From Longibacter salinarum (lineage in GTDB: Bacteria; Bacteroidota; Rhodothermia; Rhodothermales; Salinibacteraceae), in contig NZ_PDEQ01000002.1 in assembly GCF_002554795.1 (NCBI RefSeq), positions 310,001-374,000 of the forward strand: a stretch of DNA of 64,000 nucleotides. The letters are read 5' to 3'. Position numbers and translations under genes: made by a program. The number at the start of each line of letters is the position of its first letter. The first letter of the stretch is position 1. A model generated the notes under the pieces. That model had not been told where the DNA came from and did not search any database. It saw only the letters and a program-made list of their open reading frames with translations. Positions 28,546-36,747 of the stretch are shown here, piece after piece.

Positions 28546-28857
28546 ATGTCTCTGCTATTCTTTACGATCCTCGGCCCCATCCTCGTCTTCCTGCTGCTGT
28601 GGGTCGCGGCGACAGCGTATCGCATATATTTTCCCGAGCAGCCACTGCCGTTCGAGAAGGATCCGGTCATGCTTCGCGAAAAGGCGAGGCGAGCAGGACA
28701 GAGTGTGCCGGTCGGTGTACGAGAGATCAGAGCCGATCAGCGTCGGAAGAAGCGGCAGCGAGCTCAGATCCTATCCCCGGACTACAACTACTTCTGGGGT
28801 GGCTCAGATGGCTTTCCAGAGGCCTGGCGCGAAGATCTCTGGCGACGTCGCAATTAG
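28546..28857 (+). CDS. Small single-pass membrane protein, unknown
   Basis: 103 residues from the ATG at 28546. One N-terminal membrane segment (3-27), then a strongly basic stretch (KARRAGQSVPVGVREIRADQ, RRKKRQR) and an aromatic C-terminus (SPDYNYFWGG..WREDLWRRR). Being last in the respiratory block and upstream of the shared terminator, it may be an oxidase accessory or assembly protein. No family recognised. Coding status is supported by the clear membrane topology and the terminator right behind it. Confidence 0.65.
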   Translation: MSLLFFTILGPILVFLLLWVAATAYRIYFPEQPLPFEKDPVMLREKARRAGQSVPVGVREIRADQRRKKRQRAQILSPDYNYFWGGSDGFPEAWREDLWRRRN

Positions 28858-28890
28858 CGGTGCTGTAAACAGAACATTCTCATATTGAAT

Positions 28891-28923
28891 AACCGCCGGT
28901 TCCATCTTCTGGAATCGGCGGTT
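28891..28923. terminator. Intrinsic terminator, probably bidirectional
   Basis: AACCGCCGGTTCC and GGAATCGGCGGTT pair with one mismatch around a 7-base loop. It lies 33 bases after the last respiratory gene and about 45 bases beyond the stop of the converging nucleosidase-like gene, so it can serve both. Confidence 0.7.
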
Positions 28924-28969
28924 GCGTTTGCTCCCGTGTGCTGGAAGAGCGACGTCGGGTGTACAGACC

Positions 28970-29575
28970 TCAGGCCTCGGCAAGGATCTGGGAGGAAAGA
29001 AACGAACTGAGCCGCTCGTGAGCCTTCTGTCGATCCCGAAGAAACGAGTCGCTGTCTACGCCCATCTGACTCGCAACGACCTTAACGATATGGCAGGGGA
29101 TTCCGCGCTGCGCGGCTACATAAGCGAGTGCGTAGCTCGACGTGTCGTTGACATCCGCGATCCGTTGCCAATAGCTGTGCTCTTCGTCATCACCGATGTC
29201 ATGGTCCTGCGTGACAATCGTACATTCCGCATCCGTTTCGAACGGGCAATCTAACGGCATTCGAGGGTAGCTCGGGGCATCGAGGTGAACTCGGTCGCCT
29301 TCGAGCACGAACGACCCCGCGAGGAGTGTCCCGACATCGTAGTTGTCAGAAAGCGCCGTGCATGTACCTACGTGGATGAGACGGGCGACAGAATGATCGC
29401 GCAAGAGGCGCTCTGTATTGAGCGTAGCTTTGATTTTACCTACGCCAAGAACGCCGAGGACTACGTCACCGAGGGAGAGAATATCGCCTTCCATAAGATT
29501 GTCGGGACGTATTCCGTCCAGAGAGGACAAAATGTCGTCCGCTTCTTCCGCCGTTGTAAACACTAATCCTGTCAT
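28970..29575 (-). CDS. Divergent nucleoside phosphorylase/nucleosidase family protein
   Basis: 201 residues from the ATG at 29575. The PNP/UDP-phosphorylase fold is suggested by LSLGDVVLGVLGVGKIKATL (~34-52) followed by LIHVGTCTALSD (67-77) and DTSSYALAYVAAQRGIPCHIVKVVAS (144-169). In canonical MTA/SAH nucleosidases the matching segments read like VDMEGAA and end in an SD pair; here the Glu and the Asp are not at the expected places (KVVASQ), so substrate or even activity may differ. It is transcribed away from metF, which could hint at a link to methionine or adenosyl recycling, but only by position. Confidence 0.7.
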   Translation of the reverse strand: MTGLVFTTAEEADDILSSLDGIRPDNLMEGDILSLGDVVLGVLGVGKIKATLNTERLLRDHSVARLIHVGTCTALSDNYDVGTLLAGSFVLEGDRVHLDAPSYPRMPLDCPFETDAECTIVTQDHDIGDDEEHSYWQRIADVNDTSSYALAYVAAQRGIPCHIVKVVASQMGVDSDSFLRDRQKAHERLSSFLSSQILAEA

Positions 29576-29707
29576 CGAACACCGGGTGGGTTGAAAGGTA
29601 TGACAAACGGTGTTTACGGCTGCTAGGCCGCAGAATTGAACGTACGCTTCCAGGATCTTGCCTGGGATCGGTCTTTGCACCTATCCATCCTGTCGAGATT
29701 ACAATCT

Positions 29708-29726
29708 GTCTGTCGGTTCGACGGAC
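29708..29726 (+). other. Short stem-loop in the metF leader region
   Basis: GTCTGTCG pairs with CGACGGAC (one G-T pair) around GTT, 42 bases before metF, between divergent genes. It has no riboswitch core. Confidence 0.3.
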
Positions 29727-29768
29727 GGGCTATTAAGTAAACCATCGAACGGCTGAAAGTCACGTCGC

Positions 29769-30725
29769 ATGAAAGTCATAGAGCATCTTGAGCGAGCGAA
29801 TAATCCCCTGATCTCCTATGAGATCATTCCCCCAAAGCGTGGAGGCTCGGCTGAGCAAATGCTAGGCGTCGTGGAGGAGCTGATGCCGTACGAACCTCCA
29901 TTTATTGACGTTACCAGTCACTCCGCCGAAGTGTCCTACAAACAGATGCCGGATGGGGCGTGGCAGCGGTGTGTGAAGCGGAAACGTCCGGGCACGCTCG
30001 GGTTGTGCGCTGCGATCGAAGCGCGTTTCGGGATTGATACGGTCCCACACCTCCTCTGCCGGGGCTTTACGCGAGAAGAAACCGAGGACGCACTCATCGA
30101 GCTGAACTACCTCGGGATCGACAATGTGCTCGCCATACGAGGCGACGACAAAGGATACGATAAGCAGATTCCGAATGAACGTTCGCAGAACGAATATGCG
30201 GTGGACCTCGTGCGCCAGGTTCGAGCGATGAACCACGGGGAATATCTGGAGGACCTGATGGAGGCGGCACCAACCGACTTCTGCATTGGGGTTGGCGGAT
30301 ACCCGGAAAAGCATTTTGAGGCGCCCAACTTGGCCTGGGACATCATGCACCTGAAGAAAAAGGTGGATGCCGGTGCCCATTATGTCGTGACGCAGATGTT
30401 TTTTGATAATGAGAAGTACTTCGACTTTGTGGACCGGTGCCGAGAGGTGGGAATCGACGTTCCAATTATTCCTGGAATCAAGATTATCACCAACAAGCGG
30501 CACCTTCGGTCGCTCCCGCGCTACTTCCATACAGAGATTCCGGAAGACCTTGCGGCGGAAGTTGAGGCTGCTGATCCGGAGCATGTTGATGATGTTGGCG
30601 TGGAGTGGGCTCTTCGCCAGACCGAGGAACTCATGAGTGCAGGCGTCCCGTGTGCCCACTTTTATATCATGTCAAGTGCCAAAACGGTGAAACGGATCGT
30701 GGAGCCTCTCCGCGAGATGGCGTAA
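29769..30725 (+). CDS. metF: Methylenetetrahydrofolate reductase
   Basis: 318 residues. Family motifs run through the whole length: SYEIIPPKRGG near 16-26 (catalytic Glu equivalent), FIDVTSHSAE, PHLLCRGFTREETEDAL, NVLAIRGDD (flavin contact), FCIGVGGYPEKH, KKKVDAGAHYVVTQMFFD and IIPGIKIIT. It reduces 5,10-methylene-THF to 5-methyl-THF for methionine synthesis, complementing metX and metY further along. Length is close to the usual ~300. A terminator follows directly. Confidence 0.95.
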   Translation: MKVIEHLERANNPLISYEIIPPKRGGSAEQMLGVVEELMPYEPPFIDVTSHSAEVSYKQMPDGAWQRCVKRKRPGTLGLCAAIEARFGIDTVPHLLCRGFTREETEDALIELNYLGIDNVLAIRGDDKGYDKQIPNERSQNEYAVDLVRQVRAMNHGEYLEDLMEAAPTDFCIGVGGYPEKHFEAPNLAWDIMHLKKKVDAGAHYVVTQMFFDNEKYFDFVDRCREVGIDVPIIPGIKIITNKRHLRSLPRYFHTEIPEDLAAEVEAADPEHVDDVGVEWALRQTEELMSAGVPCAHFYIMSSAKTVKRIVEPLREMA

Positions 30726-30761
30726 CGGCTGATACGATGCCGTCAGTGTCAACATAGGAAG

Positions 30762-30800
30762 CGCCCGAAACGGGATGAACCGTTCCGGGCGGTTTTCTTG
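30762..30800. terminator. Intrinsic terminator of metF, possibly shared with hpf
   Basis: CGCCCGAAACGG and CCGTTCCGGGCG pair with one mismatch around GATGAA, followed by GTTTTCTT. It is 37 bases after metF; on the other strand it lies 40-75 bases beyond the hpf stop. Confidence 0.8.
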
Positions 30801-30838
30801 GTTCGCACACGCGTGGTGCAAAGGAAGATATGTGTCGC

Positions 30839-31150
30839 CTAGTGCGCGTCGCGCTTTTTACTTCGAAGCTGAGACTTATACTTCTCGAGCTGGCGCCTCA
30901 GTTGGTCCACGCAGCTGTTGATGGCCTGCTCATAGGTCGAGGCCGAATTCTCGGCCGTCAGGCGCTTTTGATAGACATCGATGTTGATTTCCACCTGTTT
31001 GTCCTGGGCGGGCGAATTGTCCTCACCAAGGATGATGTGGGTGCTCACGATCCCGTCGTAAAAGCGTTCCAGCTTCTCGGCACGTTTTTCAGCGTACTCT
31101 TTCACGTGGTCCGTAACGTCAACGTGCCGAACCGTGATCTGCGTGTTCAT
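30839..31150 (-). CDS. hpf: Ribosome hibernation-promoting factor, short form
   Basis: 103 residues from the ATG at 31150. Motifs of the HPF/RaiA/YfiA family: ITVRHVDVTDHVKEYAEKRAEKLERF at the start and KQVEINIDVYQKRLTAENSA in the middle, ending in a basic helix (RRQLEKYKSQLRSKKR). It lacks the C-terminal dimerisation domain of long HPF. It binds the small ribosomal subunit in slow growth. It follows ybeY by 122 bases on the same strand. Confidence 0.88.
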   Translation of the reverse strand: MNTQITVRHVDVTDHVKEYAEKRAEKLERFYDGIVSTHIILGEDNSPAQDKQVEINIDVYQKRLTAENSASTYEQAINSCVDQLRRQLEKYKSQLRSKKRDAH

Positions 31151-31272
31151 AATACTGAGACGGTTGATTGAGCGAATAACTGAGGCTCGAACGCTCTGTG
31201 AAACGAGAGGCGAGGGTTCGAGGACTGTACACATTCCCGACCCCGCTGCAATGTTTCGATGGGCTGTCGGAT

Positions 31273-31743
31273 TCACGATCGGCCGTCGGACTCAGGCGAC
31301 CATCCGGCCTGCCGAAGATACAGATCTTCGAGTTCGTGCATTCGCTGCTTCTCCTCATCGGTTGCGTCGTCGTATCCCGCGAGATGAAGTACACCATGGG
31401 CTACGTAGCGCCCGACCTCCGTCTCGTAGGTCGAACCAAACTCCTCATGTCTCTCAGCAGCTGTGTCGAGGTCGATGTAGACCTCACCCTCAAGAGCAGA
31501 TTCAGCCGGATCGGCCAATGAGAACGACAGGACGTCGGTGTTATAGTCGTGGTCGAGGTATTCCCGATTCAGTCTGCGCACCGTCTGGTGGTCAGCACAA
31601 ACGATGCTGACGTGGCGAATGGATTTGCCTTCACCGTTCACGACCGCATGAACGAGGTCGGTGAGTGACTCCGTGTCAACCGTACGGTCATCATGATCGA
31701 CGACAATAGAAACGGGCTCGGCATACGATGGGGCGTCGGACAT
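31273..31743 (-). CDS. ybeY: rRNA maturation endonuclease YbeY
   Basis: 156 residues from the ATG at 31743. The metal motif reads HGVLHLAGYDD (His116, His120, Asp126). In E. coli the third ligand is His; an Asp here is, as far as I recall, common in Bacteroidota-type YbeY. LNREYLDHDYNTDVLSF is another family block. YbeY acts in 16S rRNA 3' maturation and ribosome quality control. It is flanked by two other RNA/ribosome-related genes (csp upstream, hpf downstream) on the same strand. Confidence 0.9.
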   Translation of the reverse strand: MSDAPSYAEPVSIVVDHDDRTVDTESLTDLVHAVVNGEGKSIRHVSIVCADHQTVRRLNREYLDHDYNTDVLSFSLADPAESALEGEVYIDLDTAAERHEEFGSTYETEVGRYVAHGVLHLAGYDDATDEEKQRMHELEDLYLRQAGWSPESDGRS

Positions 31744-31862
31744 ATCGTCACGCGGATTGAATACTGTCGGACAAACACACCACGCCCTCACGCCCGTGGG
31801 GACATGTTGTTCGCGACTCTACCCAGCGAGATATGCTAGGACGGATCGCTAACTCTCCGTGC

Positions 31863-32240
31863 TCAGAGAGTTGGCGAGGTTCCTTCATCCGGGGCGTTCT
31901 TCTCGGTTGGTGCGTCCAGGCTGGGCTGTGCCTCGAGATGTTCTTCCGGCTGGACGGGTTCGATGTCGCTCGTTTCTGTGTCGAGCTCGGATGAGGGAGA
32001 CGGCTGCGATGTGGACGTGTCGTCCTCCTCTAGTGCACGCACGTTCACAGCGTGCAATCCCTTCGGTCCGTCGTTCATCTCGAACTGGACGGACTGACCC
32101 GTTCGGAGGGTCTTGAAGTCATCGTCTGAATCGATCTGCGAGTAGTGAATGAATACGTCGTTGCCTCCTTCCGGATGGTTGATGAAGCCGTAGCCTTTCT
32201 TGGCGTCAAACCACTTCACCGTACTATACTGAGTCGTCAT
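31863..32240 (-). CDS. Cold-shock domain protein with acidic C-terminal tail
   Basis: 125 residues. The cold-shock domain (1-69) has RNP1 as KKGYGFI (14-20) and RNP2 as DVFIHYSQI (28-36); it binds single-stranded RNA or DNA. The remaining ~55 residues are a Glu/Asp/Ser/Pro-rich tail, absent from the ~67-residue classical CspA, and probably disordered. A sigma-70 promoter nearly 300 bases upstream would give a long untranslated leader, as in classical cold-shock mRNAs. Confidence 0.9.
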   Translation of the reverse strand: MTTQYSTVKWFDAKKGYGFINHPEGGNDVFIHYSQIDSDDDFKTLRTGQSVQFEMNDGPKGLHAVNVRALEEDDTSTSQPSPSSELDTETSDIEPVQPEEHLEAQPSLDAPTEKNAPDEGTSPTL

Positions 32241-32521
32241 GTCTGGGCCTCCACGTAGACGAAGCCAAAACCGGGCTTCCCCCGAAACTCTCGTGGACGA
32301 TTAGATGCGCGCATTCCCTGTGTCCGGTGTGCGGACGACGATTAGAGAGCGCATGCAACCATTCAGTCCTTTCCAGAGCAGAAATGGGGGACCACAACCA
32401 AGGCTTCGATTCAACGGACTTGCGAGCATTACTGGCGCAGGGAGATGTCATGTCCACTAAAGCTCCGTTCCCTGCACCCCGAGTTGGGGAGCACCACGGC
32501 ACATGACCTGCTTGGTAAAGA

Positions 32522-32551
32522 AATATAGACGCTCGTTCGCCTCGCTGTCAA
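32522..32551 (-). promoter_or_regulatory. Sigma-70-type promoter of the csp gene
   Basis: On the minus strand TTGACA and TATATT are separated by 18 bases, an almost ideal match to the housekeeping consensus. The predicted start site near 32515 would leave a leader of about 275 bases before the csp ATG. Confidence 0.65.
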
Positions 32552-32961
32552 GCGACGCAGTGCGACAAATACACCCGTTGGCAGGGCGTCGAAGGCTTAT
32601 ATTGGGGCAATCTGCTTCCCCAGCGCTATATCGTAGAAATTGTGAAGGGCCAGGGGCGCAGCATCTGTAAAAACGCTGCATGTGACCCCTAAAGATACAT
32701 AATCTTAACGATTCAATATCACAGCACGGTGCCAGTCATGCAGTAAAAGAGCGCGGGAAGACGGCACTGTTAGTGATGTCATATATAACATAAAAGAGAA
32801 TGTCGAATGAGTGTTGTAGTGCTACTGATCTGTTGGTGACAGCGTGGTGGATTTGTGCGTAAAGGCAGGTGGGATATGGTGAGAGGACACGTCGCAAAAA
32901 GGTGCTAGACGTAATCGGTGCCAGGAACCATTTTTTCTGTTTATTAAGCCGGGCGCATGAA
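32552..32961. other. AT-richer structured spacer, possible small RNA
   Basis: Four hundred bases without a plausible gene, visibly richer in A/T than the surroundings. Two stable hairpins are seen: TGGGG/CCCCA at 32603-32622, flanked by ATAT on both sides, and a nested stem AGGGG..GCAGC/GCTGC..CCCCT at 32652-32690. A TATATAAC box near 32780 could start a plus-strand transcript. No known RNA family core was recognised. Confidence 0.35.
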
Positions 32962-32994
32962 AAGAGGGGACGAGCACACGGCTCGTCCCCTCTT
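32962..32994 (-). terminator. Strong intrinsic terminator of the DUF2723 operon
   Basis: AAGAGGGGACGAGC and GCTCGTCCCCTCTT form a perfect 14-base-pair stem with a 5-base loop; on the minus strand it is followed by TTTTC. It lies 34 bases past the stop codon of the DUF2723 gene. Confidence 0.88.
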
Positions 32995-33028
32995 AAAGGC
33001 GCAATCGATACGGAATCAGGCTTGGATG

Positions 33029-35974
33029 TTATGGCCTACCGCCACCTCCATTCTGGTTCTCTGTTGGAGGGGCGACATTCGGCTGAGCGCCTTCCGGTTG
33101 CAGCATCTCAGGTGGCATTCCATTCGTGTCGCCAGATCCTGCAAGTCCAAGCATCTGGCGTTGGCGATCGGATAGGGCCACGTTGGCGTCAGAGAGTGCT
33201 TGCTCGAGTTCGCTGTCAAACGACGCGAGTGCTTCCTCCATGCCGGCGTCCCGGTATGCTCCACGGATCGAACCGGCATACTGGAGCGCGTAGGTCATGG
33301 AGCGGCGCGATCCCTGTCGCACCTCGTGTAGTACGACGGGTTCGGACTCCTGCATCACCCGGATCGTTCGGTCCATGTCGCCAGCCACCTCGAGGGCTCG
33401 GGCCATCAGGACGAACGTCTGGATGTCGCCCGCAACGGTGGAGAAGGGCACCTGGTCTAGGAAGGTACCGAGGAGGTTGCGAGCCCGGTCCGGGTAGCCC
33501 TGGCGGGCAAGCTGTTCTCCAGCCTGGGAGAAGCTAATCCGGTATCCGTCAATCATGCGACGCGCATTTTCATTCAGATACAGGTCCGGATCCGAGAGGT
33601 TTGTGAAGCGGAACGCGTTCATGCGCTCCTCGGTCAGCCCGGGCACTGCTCGGCCGATCGCCGCATCGCTACGAATCGGTACGACCCGGTTGGCCTGTCC
33701 TTCGAGCTGGAAGAAGGGGTCGAGGTTCAACGTGCCATCGCGCGCAACCGTCGTTGCGAAGTAGATCGGGCGATTCCAGCCGTCCTCTGCCGCCGTCCGA
33801 ATCATGTTGTAGGCGACAAGGTCGGCTACTTGCAGAACCCGGACATCTCGGCCGTAGGCCCGCCCCTCAAGCCGCCACGACATCGGACGCTGAATGGAGA
33901 GGGAGTCGGTCGTCCGCTCCGCGAGGTAGACGTCACTGAATTGATCCGCTGCATCCGCCTGAACAGGGATCTGCACGCGTCGTGGTTCAAAGCGCGTCGG
34001 GCGCAGGTTGTTGATCTGCTGCTCCGACATGGAAATCGGTAGCGGTTCGGACTTGTACGCCTGCTCGTTCTTCATTTGCTTGACGTACCAGTCGGTGTTC
34101 AGCAACGACAGGTTCGCCACCCGGACATCGGTACGAATACCTTCAACTTCCTGCATGTACCAGAGCGGATACGTGTCGTTGTCGCCGTTCGTGAACAGAA
34201 CGCCGTTCTCCGCGACGCTGTTTAGCATGTTGTACGCGTAATCACGCGCCACGAAGTTGCCGGAGCGATCATGGTCGTCATAGTTTTCGGCCGTCATCCA
34301 CAGCGGTACCGCGGCGAAGATGAGAGCAGCAACGCCCGTCATCACGCTTGTTCGTTGCATGCTCTTCAGGCTGCTCCGGATGGCGTCGTACGCGAGTTCG
34401 AGCATGCCCCCGGCCCCGATTCCGATCCACAGGGAGAAGGCGAAGAAACTCGCTACGTAGGCATAGTCACGTTCTCGCGGCTGGTTGGGCGACTGGTTCA
34501 GGTAGATGATAATCCCGATCCCCGTCACGAGGAACAGGGTAAACACGCTAAACGCACGACGCCAGTCGCGGCTTGCGTGGTAAAATGCACCAAACAGCCC
34601 GAGAAGAAGAGGAAGGGCAAAGTAGACGTTGTGTGATGCCTTCTCGCTCGGCGTCTGGCGAAGTTGGGTGTCCGGTGGATCGACGAACGAAATACCCGTC
34701 ACGGCCGGAGCATCCTGCACGTCGCTCTGCCGGCCCGCAAAGTTCCAGAGGAAGTACCGGACATACATGTGGCCGACCTGGTATTCCCAGAAAAACTCCC
34801 AGTCGGAATCATACCGATCGTACACGCGCCAGTGCGATTGACTGATCGAGTGGCGTCGGGGAAACCACTCCGGGCTGGCTTCTCCTTCGCGCGGGACAAC
34901 CCCACTTTCGTCGTCGTAGGTCATGCCCTTCAGAAGAGGCGTTGACCCATACTGTTCGCGTTCGAGATACGAGACGAACCGTTCGGGTGTGTCCGGATCA
35001 TTCAGGTCAATGTTCGGCTCGGTCGCGCTGCGAATGAAAATGAGCGCGTACGACGAATACCCGACCAGGATGACCGTGAGGCAGAGAAGCGCGATGTTAG
35101 CGACCTGCATCTGCCGTTTGTGCGTCACGTAGAGACCACCGAGGACAAGGGCCACGAGCAGGAAAACGGCAATCAGCGGCGAGCCAACGGCACCGATGAA
35201 CTTCGGCACGTAGAGAATGACGCCGGGGTAGATCGTAAAGAAGACGATCGACGCGACCACGCCCGTCACAAGGATCATCTTCAAGCGTTTACCCGAGTCC
35301 CACTCCGGCTGGTCGTACTCGGTAAAGAAGATGATGAGTGCGACGAAGAAGAACGCCAGCAGGTTCAGCAGGTGAACGCCAATAGCGAGCCCGAAGAAAT
35401 AGGCGATCAGAACCAGGTAGCGGTTCGCGCTAAGGCCAAACGGGTGGCGACCACCGGCGAGGAGGCGTTCCTCAGCAGCAGCTTCGTCGCTCCAGCGCAT
35501 GGCGAGGTAGACCACCAGCGCCGTAAAGAACATCGAGAGGGCGTAGACCTCGGCTTCGACCGCGTTGAACCAGAAGGTGTCACTTGCTGCGAAGGCGAGG
35601 GCTCCGATAATGCCGCTCCCGAGTCCGACGACGCGTTGTTCGGGCGACCATGTCGACGGCGCGCCATGCCACCGTCGAACCAGTCGGAGAATGATCAGAT
35701 GGGTCAATAAGACGGTACCCGCACTTGAGAGTACGGAGATCATGTTGACCGCCAGGGCGACGTAATCGGTGGGGACGAACATGGAGAAGAACCGCCCCAT
35801 GAGCATGTAAAATGGAGCCCCGGGAGGGTGCATCACCTGGAGCTTGTACACGCTGGCGATAAACTCACCGGCGTCCCAGAACGAGGTCGTCGGGGCAACC
35901 GTCAGCGAGTAAAGCACCAGGGCCCACACGAAGACGAAGCCGGCGGCGATACGATCAGTCCACTTCCAGTTCAT
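33029..35974 (-). CDS. DUF2723 family multi-pass membrane protein
   Basis: 981 residues. About 12-14 membrane helices fill the first ~590 residues, and the rest is a soluble, TPR-like C-terminal half. The first loop carries TTSFWDAGEFIA (30-40) with acidic Asp34/Glu37 and VMHPPGAPFYM (47-57), the hallmark of DUF2723 and similar to the acidic first loop of GT-C glycosyltransferases such as protein O-mannosyltransferases. The family is typical of Bacteroidota and relatives. I infer a lipid-linked sugar transferase acting on the outer face of the membrane; the acceptor is unknown. It is the last gene of a four-gene minus-strand operon. The C-terminus is Asn/Gly/Pro-rich. Confidence 0.85.
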   Translation of the reverse strand: MNWKWTDRIAAGFVFVWALVLYSLTVAPTTSFWDAGEFIASVYKLQVMHPPGAPFYMLMGRFFSMFVPTDYVALAVNMISVLSSAGTVLLTHLIILRLVRRWHGAPSTWSPEQRVVGLGSGIIGALAFAASDTFWFNAVEAEVYALSMFFTALVVYLAMRWSDEAAAEERLLAGGRHPFGLSANRYLVLIAYFFGLAIGVHLLNLLAFFFVALIIFFTEYDQPEWDSGKRLKMILVTGVVASIVFFTIYPGVILYVPKFIGAVGSPLIAVFLLVALVLGGLYVTHKRQMQVANIALLCLTVILVGYSSYALIFIRSATEPNIDLNDPDTPERFVSYLEREQYGSTPLLKGMTYDDESGVVPREGEASPEWFPRRHSISQSHWRVYDRYDSDWEFFWEYQVGHMYVRYFLWNFAGRQSDVQDAPAVTGISFVDPPDTQLRQTPSEKASHNVYFALPLLLGLFGAFYHASRDWRRAFSVFTLFLVTGIGIIIYLNQSPNQPRERDYAYVASFFAFSLWIGIGAGGMLELAYDAIRSSLKSMQRTSVMTGVAALIFAAVPLWMTAENYDDHDRSGNFVARDYAYNMLNSVAENGVLFTNGDNDTYPLWYMQEVEGIRTDVRVANLSLLNTDWYVKQMKNEQAYKSEPLPISMSEQQINNLRPTRFEPRRVQIPVQADAADQFSDVYLAERTTDSLSIQRPMSWRLEGRAYGRDVRVLQVADLVAYNMIRTAAEDGWNRPIYFATTVARDGTLNLDPFFQLEGQANRVVPIRSDAAIGRAVPGLTEERMNAFRFTNLSDPDLYLNENARRMIDGYRISFSQAGEQLARQGYPDRARNLLGTFLDQVPFSTVAGDIQTFVLMARALEVAGDMDRTIRVMQESEPVVLHEVRQGSRRSMTYALQYAGSIRGAYRDAGMEEALASFDSELEQALSDANVALSDRQRQMLGLAGSGDTNGMPPEMLQPEGAQPNVAPPTENQNGGGGRP

Positions 35975-36052
35975 TCTGTCGAATTACCAAAGGGGAGAAG
36001 ACGAAGCAGCAGGCCGAGCGGCCCGCGCTGGAAAAGTCGAAAGAGGGTGCAG

Positions 36053-36685
36053 TTACCAGTCAGCCTGCGTATTGTCGATAAGCTGCTGGATGGTCGACAT
36101 CTGCATCTCGCCGTAGTTCATAGCGAAGGCGAGCTCACCATTCTGGTGAAAGATCCACGTCGACGGGCTCCACGTGAACGGGAGGCCGAGAAATTGACGG
36201 CGGCGCAGGTCCTCGTTGTCACTCGAACCGGTGTCGGGCAACGTAAGTGTCGTCACGCGGTCGGGGATATCGTACTGATCGAGAACGGATGCGCCGCTTT
36301 CCCCATCGTTCCAGATGCTGATAAATACGAAGTCAATGTCCGGATTATTACGGACGAGATCGCCCCAGCCAGATTCGAGTTCGTTTTTGGCGTTCGAGCA
36401 CCACGGCGCCCAGAAATGAACGACGTTTACGCCGTCCTCCTTTAGCATTTCGCGAACCGCCTTTTCCGCGTCGGTCGGTGCCGGTGCGGACATAATGGGC
36501 GTGGGGTTTGTGACATCCCCAACCGAGTCACGGTCAGCGTCAAGAGGTGTTGGACCGTCTTGCGCAAGGGCAGCAGGACTCAAGATGCCAGACGCGCCAA
36601 GGATTACGAGAGCGAGAAGGACGGAAGTCAGTTGTAGGTTGACTCGGGGGAAGGTCGAACGTCCGGACACGAGGTCTGAGATCAT
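36053..36685 (-). CDS. Exported thioredoxin-like protein with one active-site cysteine
   Basis: 210 residues. A signal peptide ends near residue 42 (SPAALAQ). The thioredoxin/TlpA-like fold is suggested by VNVVHFWAPWCSNAKNELE (87-104), DFVFISIWND, and GLPFTWSPSTWIFHQNGEL, which includes the cis-Pro-like loop. The usual WCxxC is WCSNA, so only Cys96 remains and ordinary dithiol exchange is not expected. It could be a monothiol isomerase-like, chaperone or binding protein. It lies between rsmI and the DUF2723 gene with 62- and 78-base spacers, consistent with one operon. Confidence 0.78.
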   Translation of the reverse strand: MISDLVSGRSTFPRVNLQLTSVLLALVILGASGILSPAALAQDGPTPLDADRDSVGDVTNPTPIMSAPAPTDAEKAVREMLKEDGVNVVHFWAPWCSNAKNELESGWGDLVRNNPDIDFVFISIWNDGESGASVLDQYDIPDRVTTLTLPDTGSSDNEDLRRRQFLGLPFTWSPSTWIFHQNGELAFAMNYGEMQMSTIQQLIDNTQADW

Positions 36686-36747
36686 GACGGGATGTAGATC
36701 ACGAGTGAGGGGAATAGGCAGGTGCTTCCGTGGAGAGGGCTCGCGGA

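Noticed and set aside
29640-29768. SAM riboswitch before metF
   Set aside because: Only a short hairpin is present; none of the S-box core (GGCAACC, GGTGCCA) is found.
32457-32681. 74-residue minus-strand frame over the csp promoter region
   Set aside because: Cys/Arg-rich, unlikely start and conflicts with the near-consensus promoter and hairpins.
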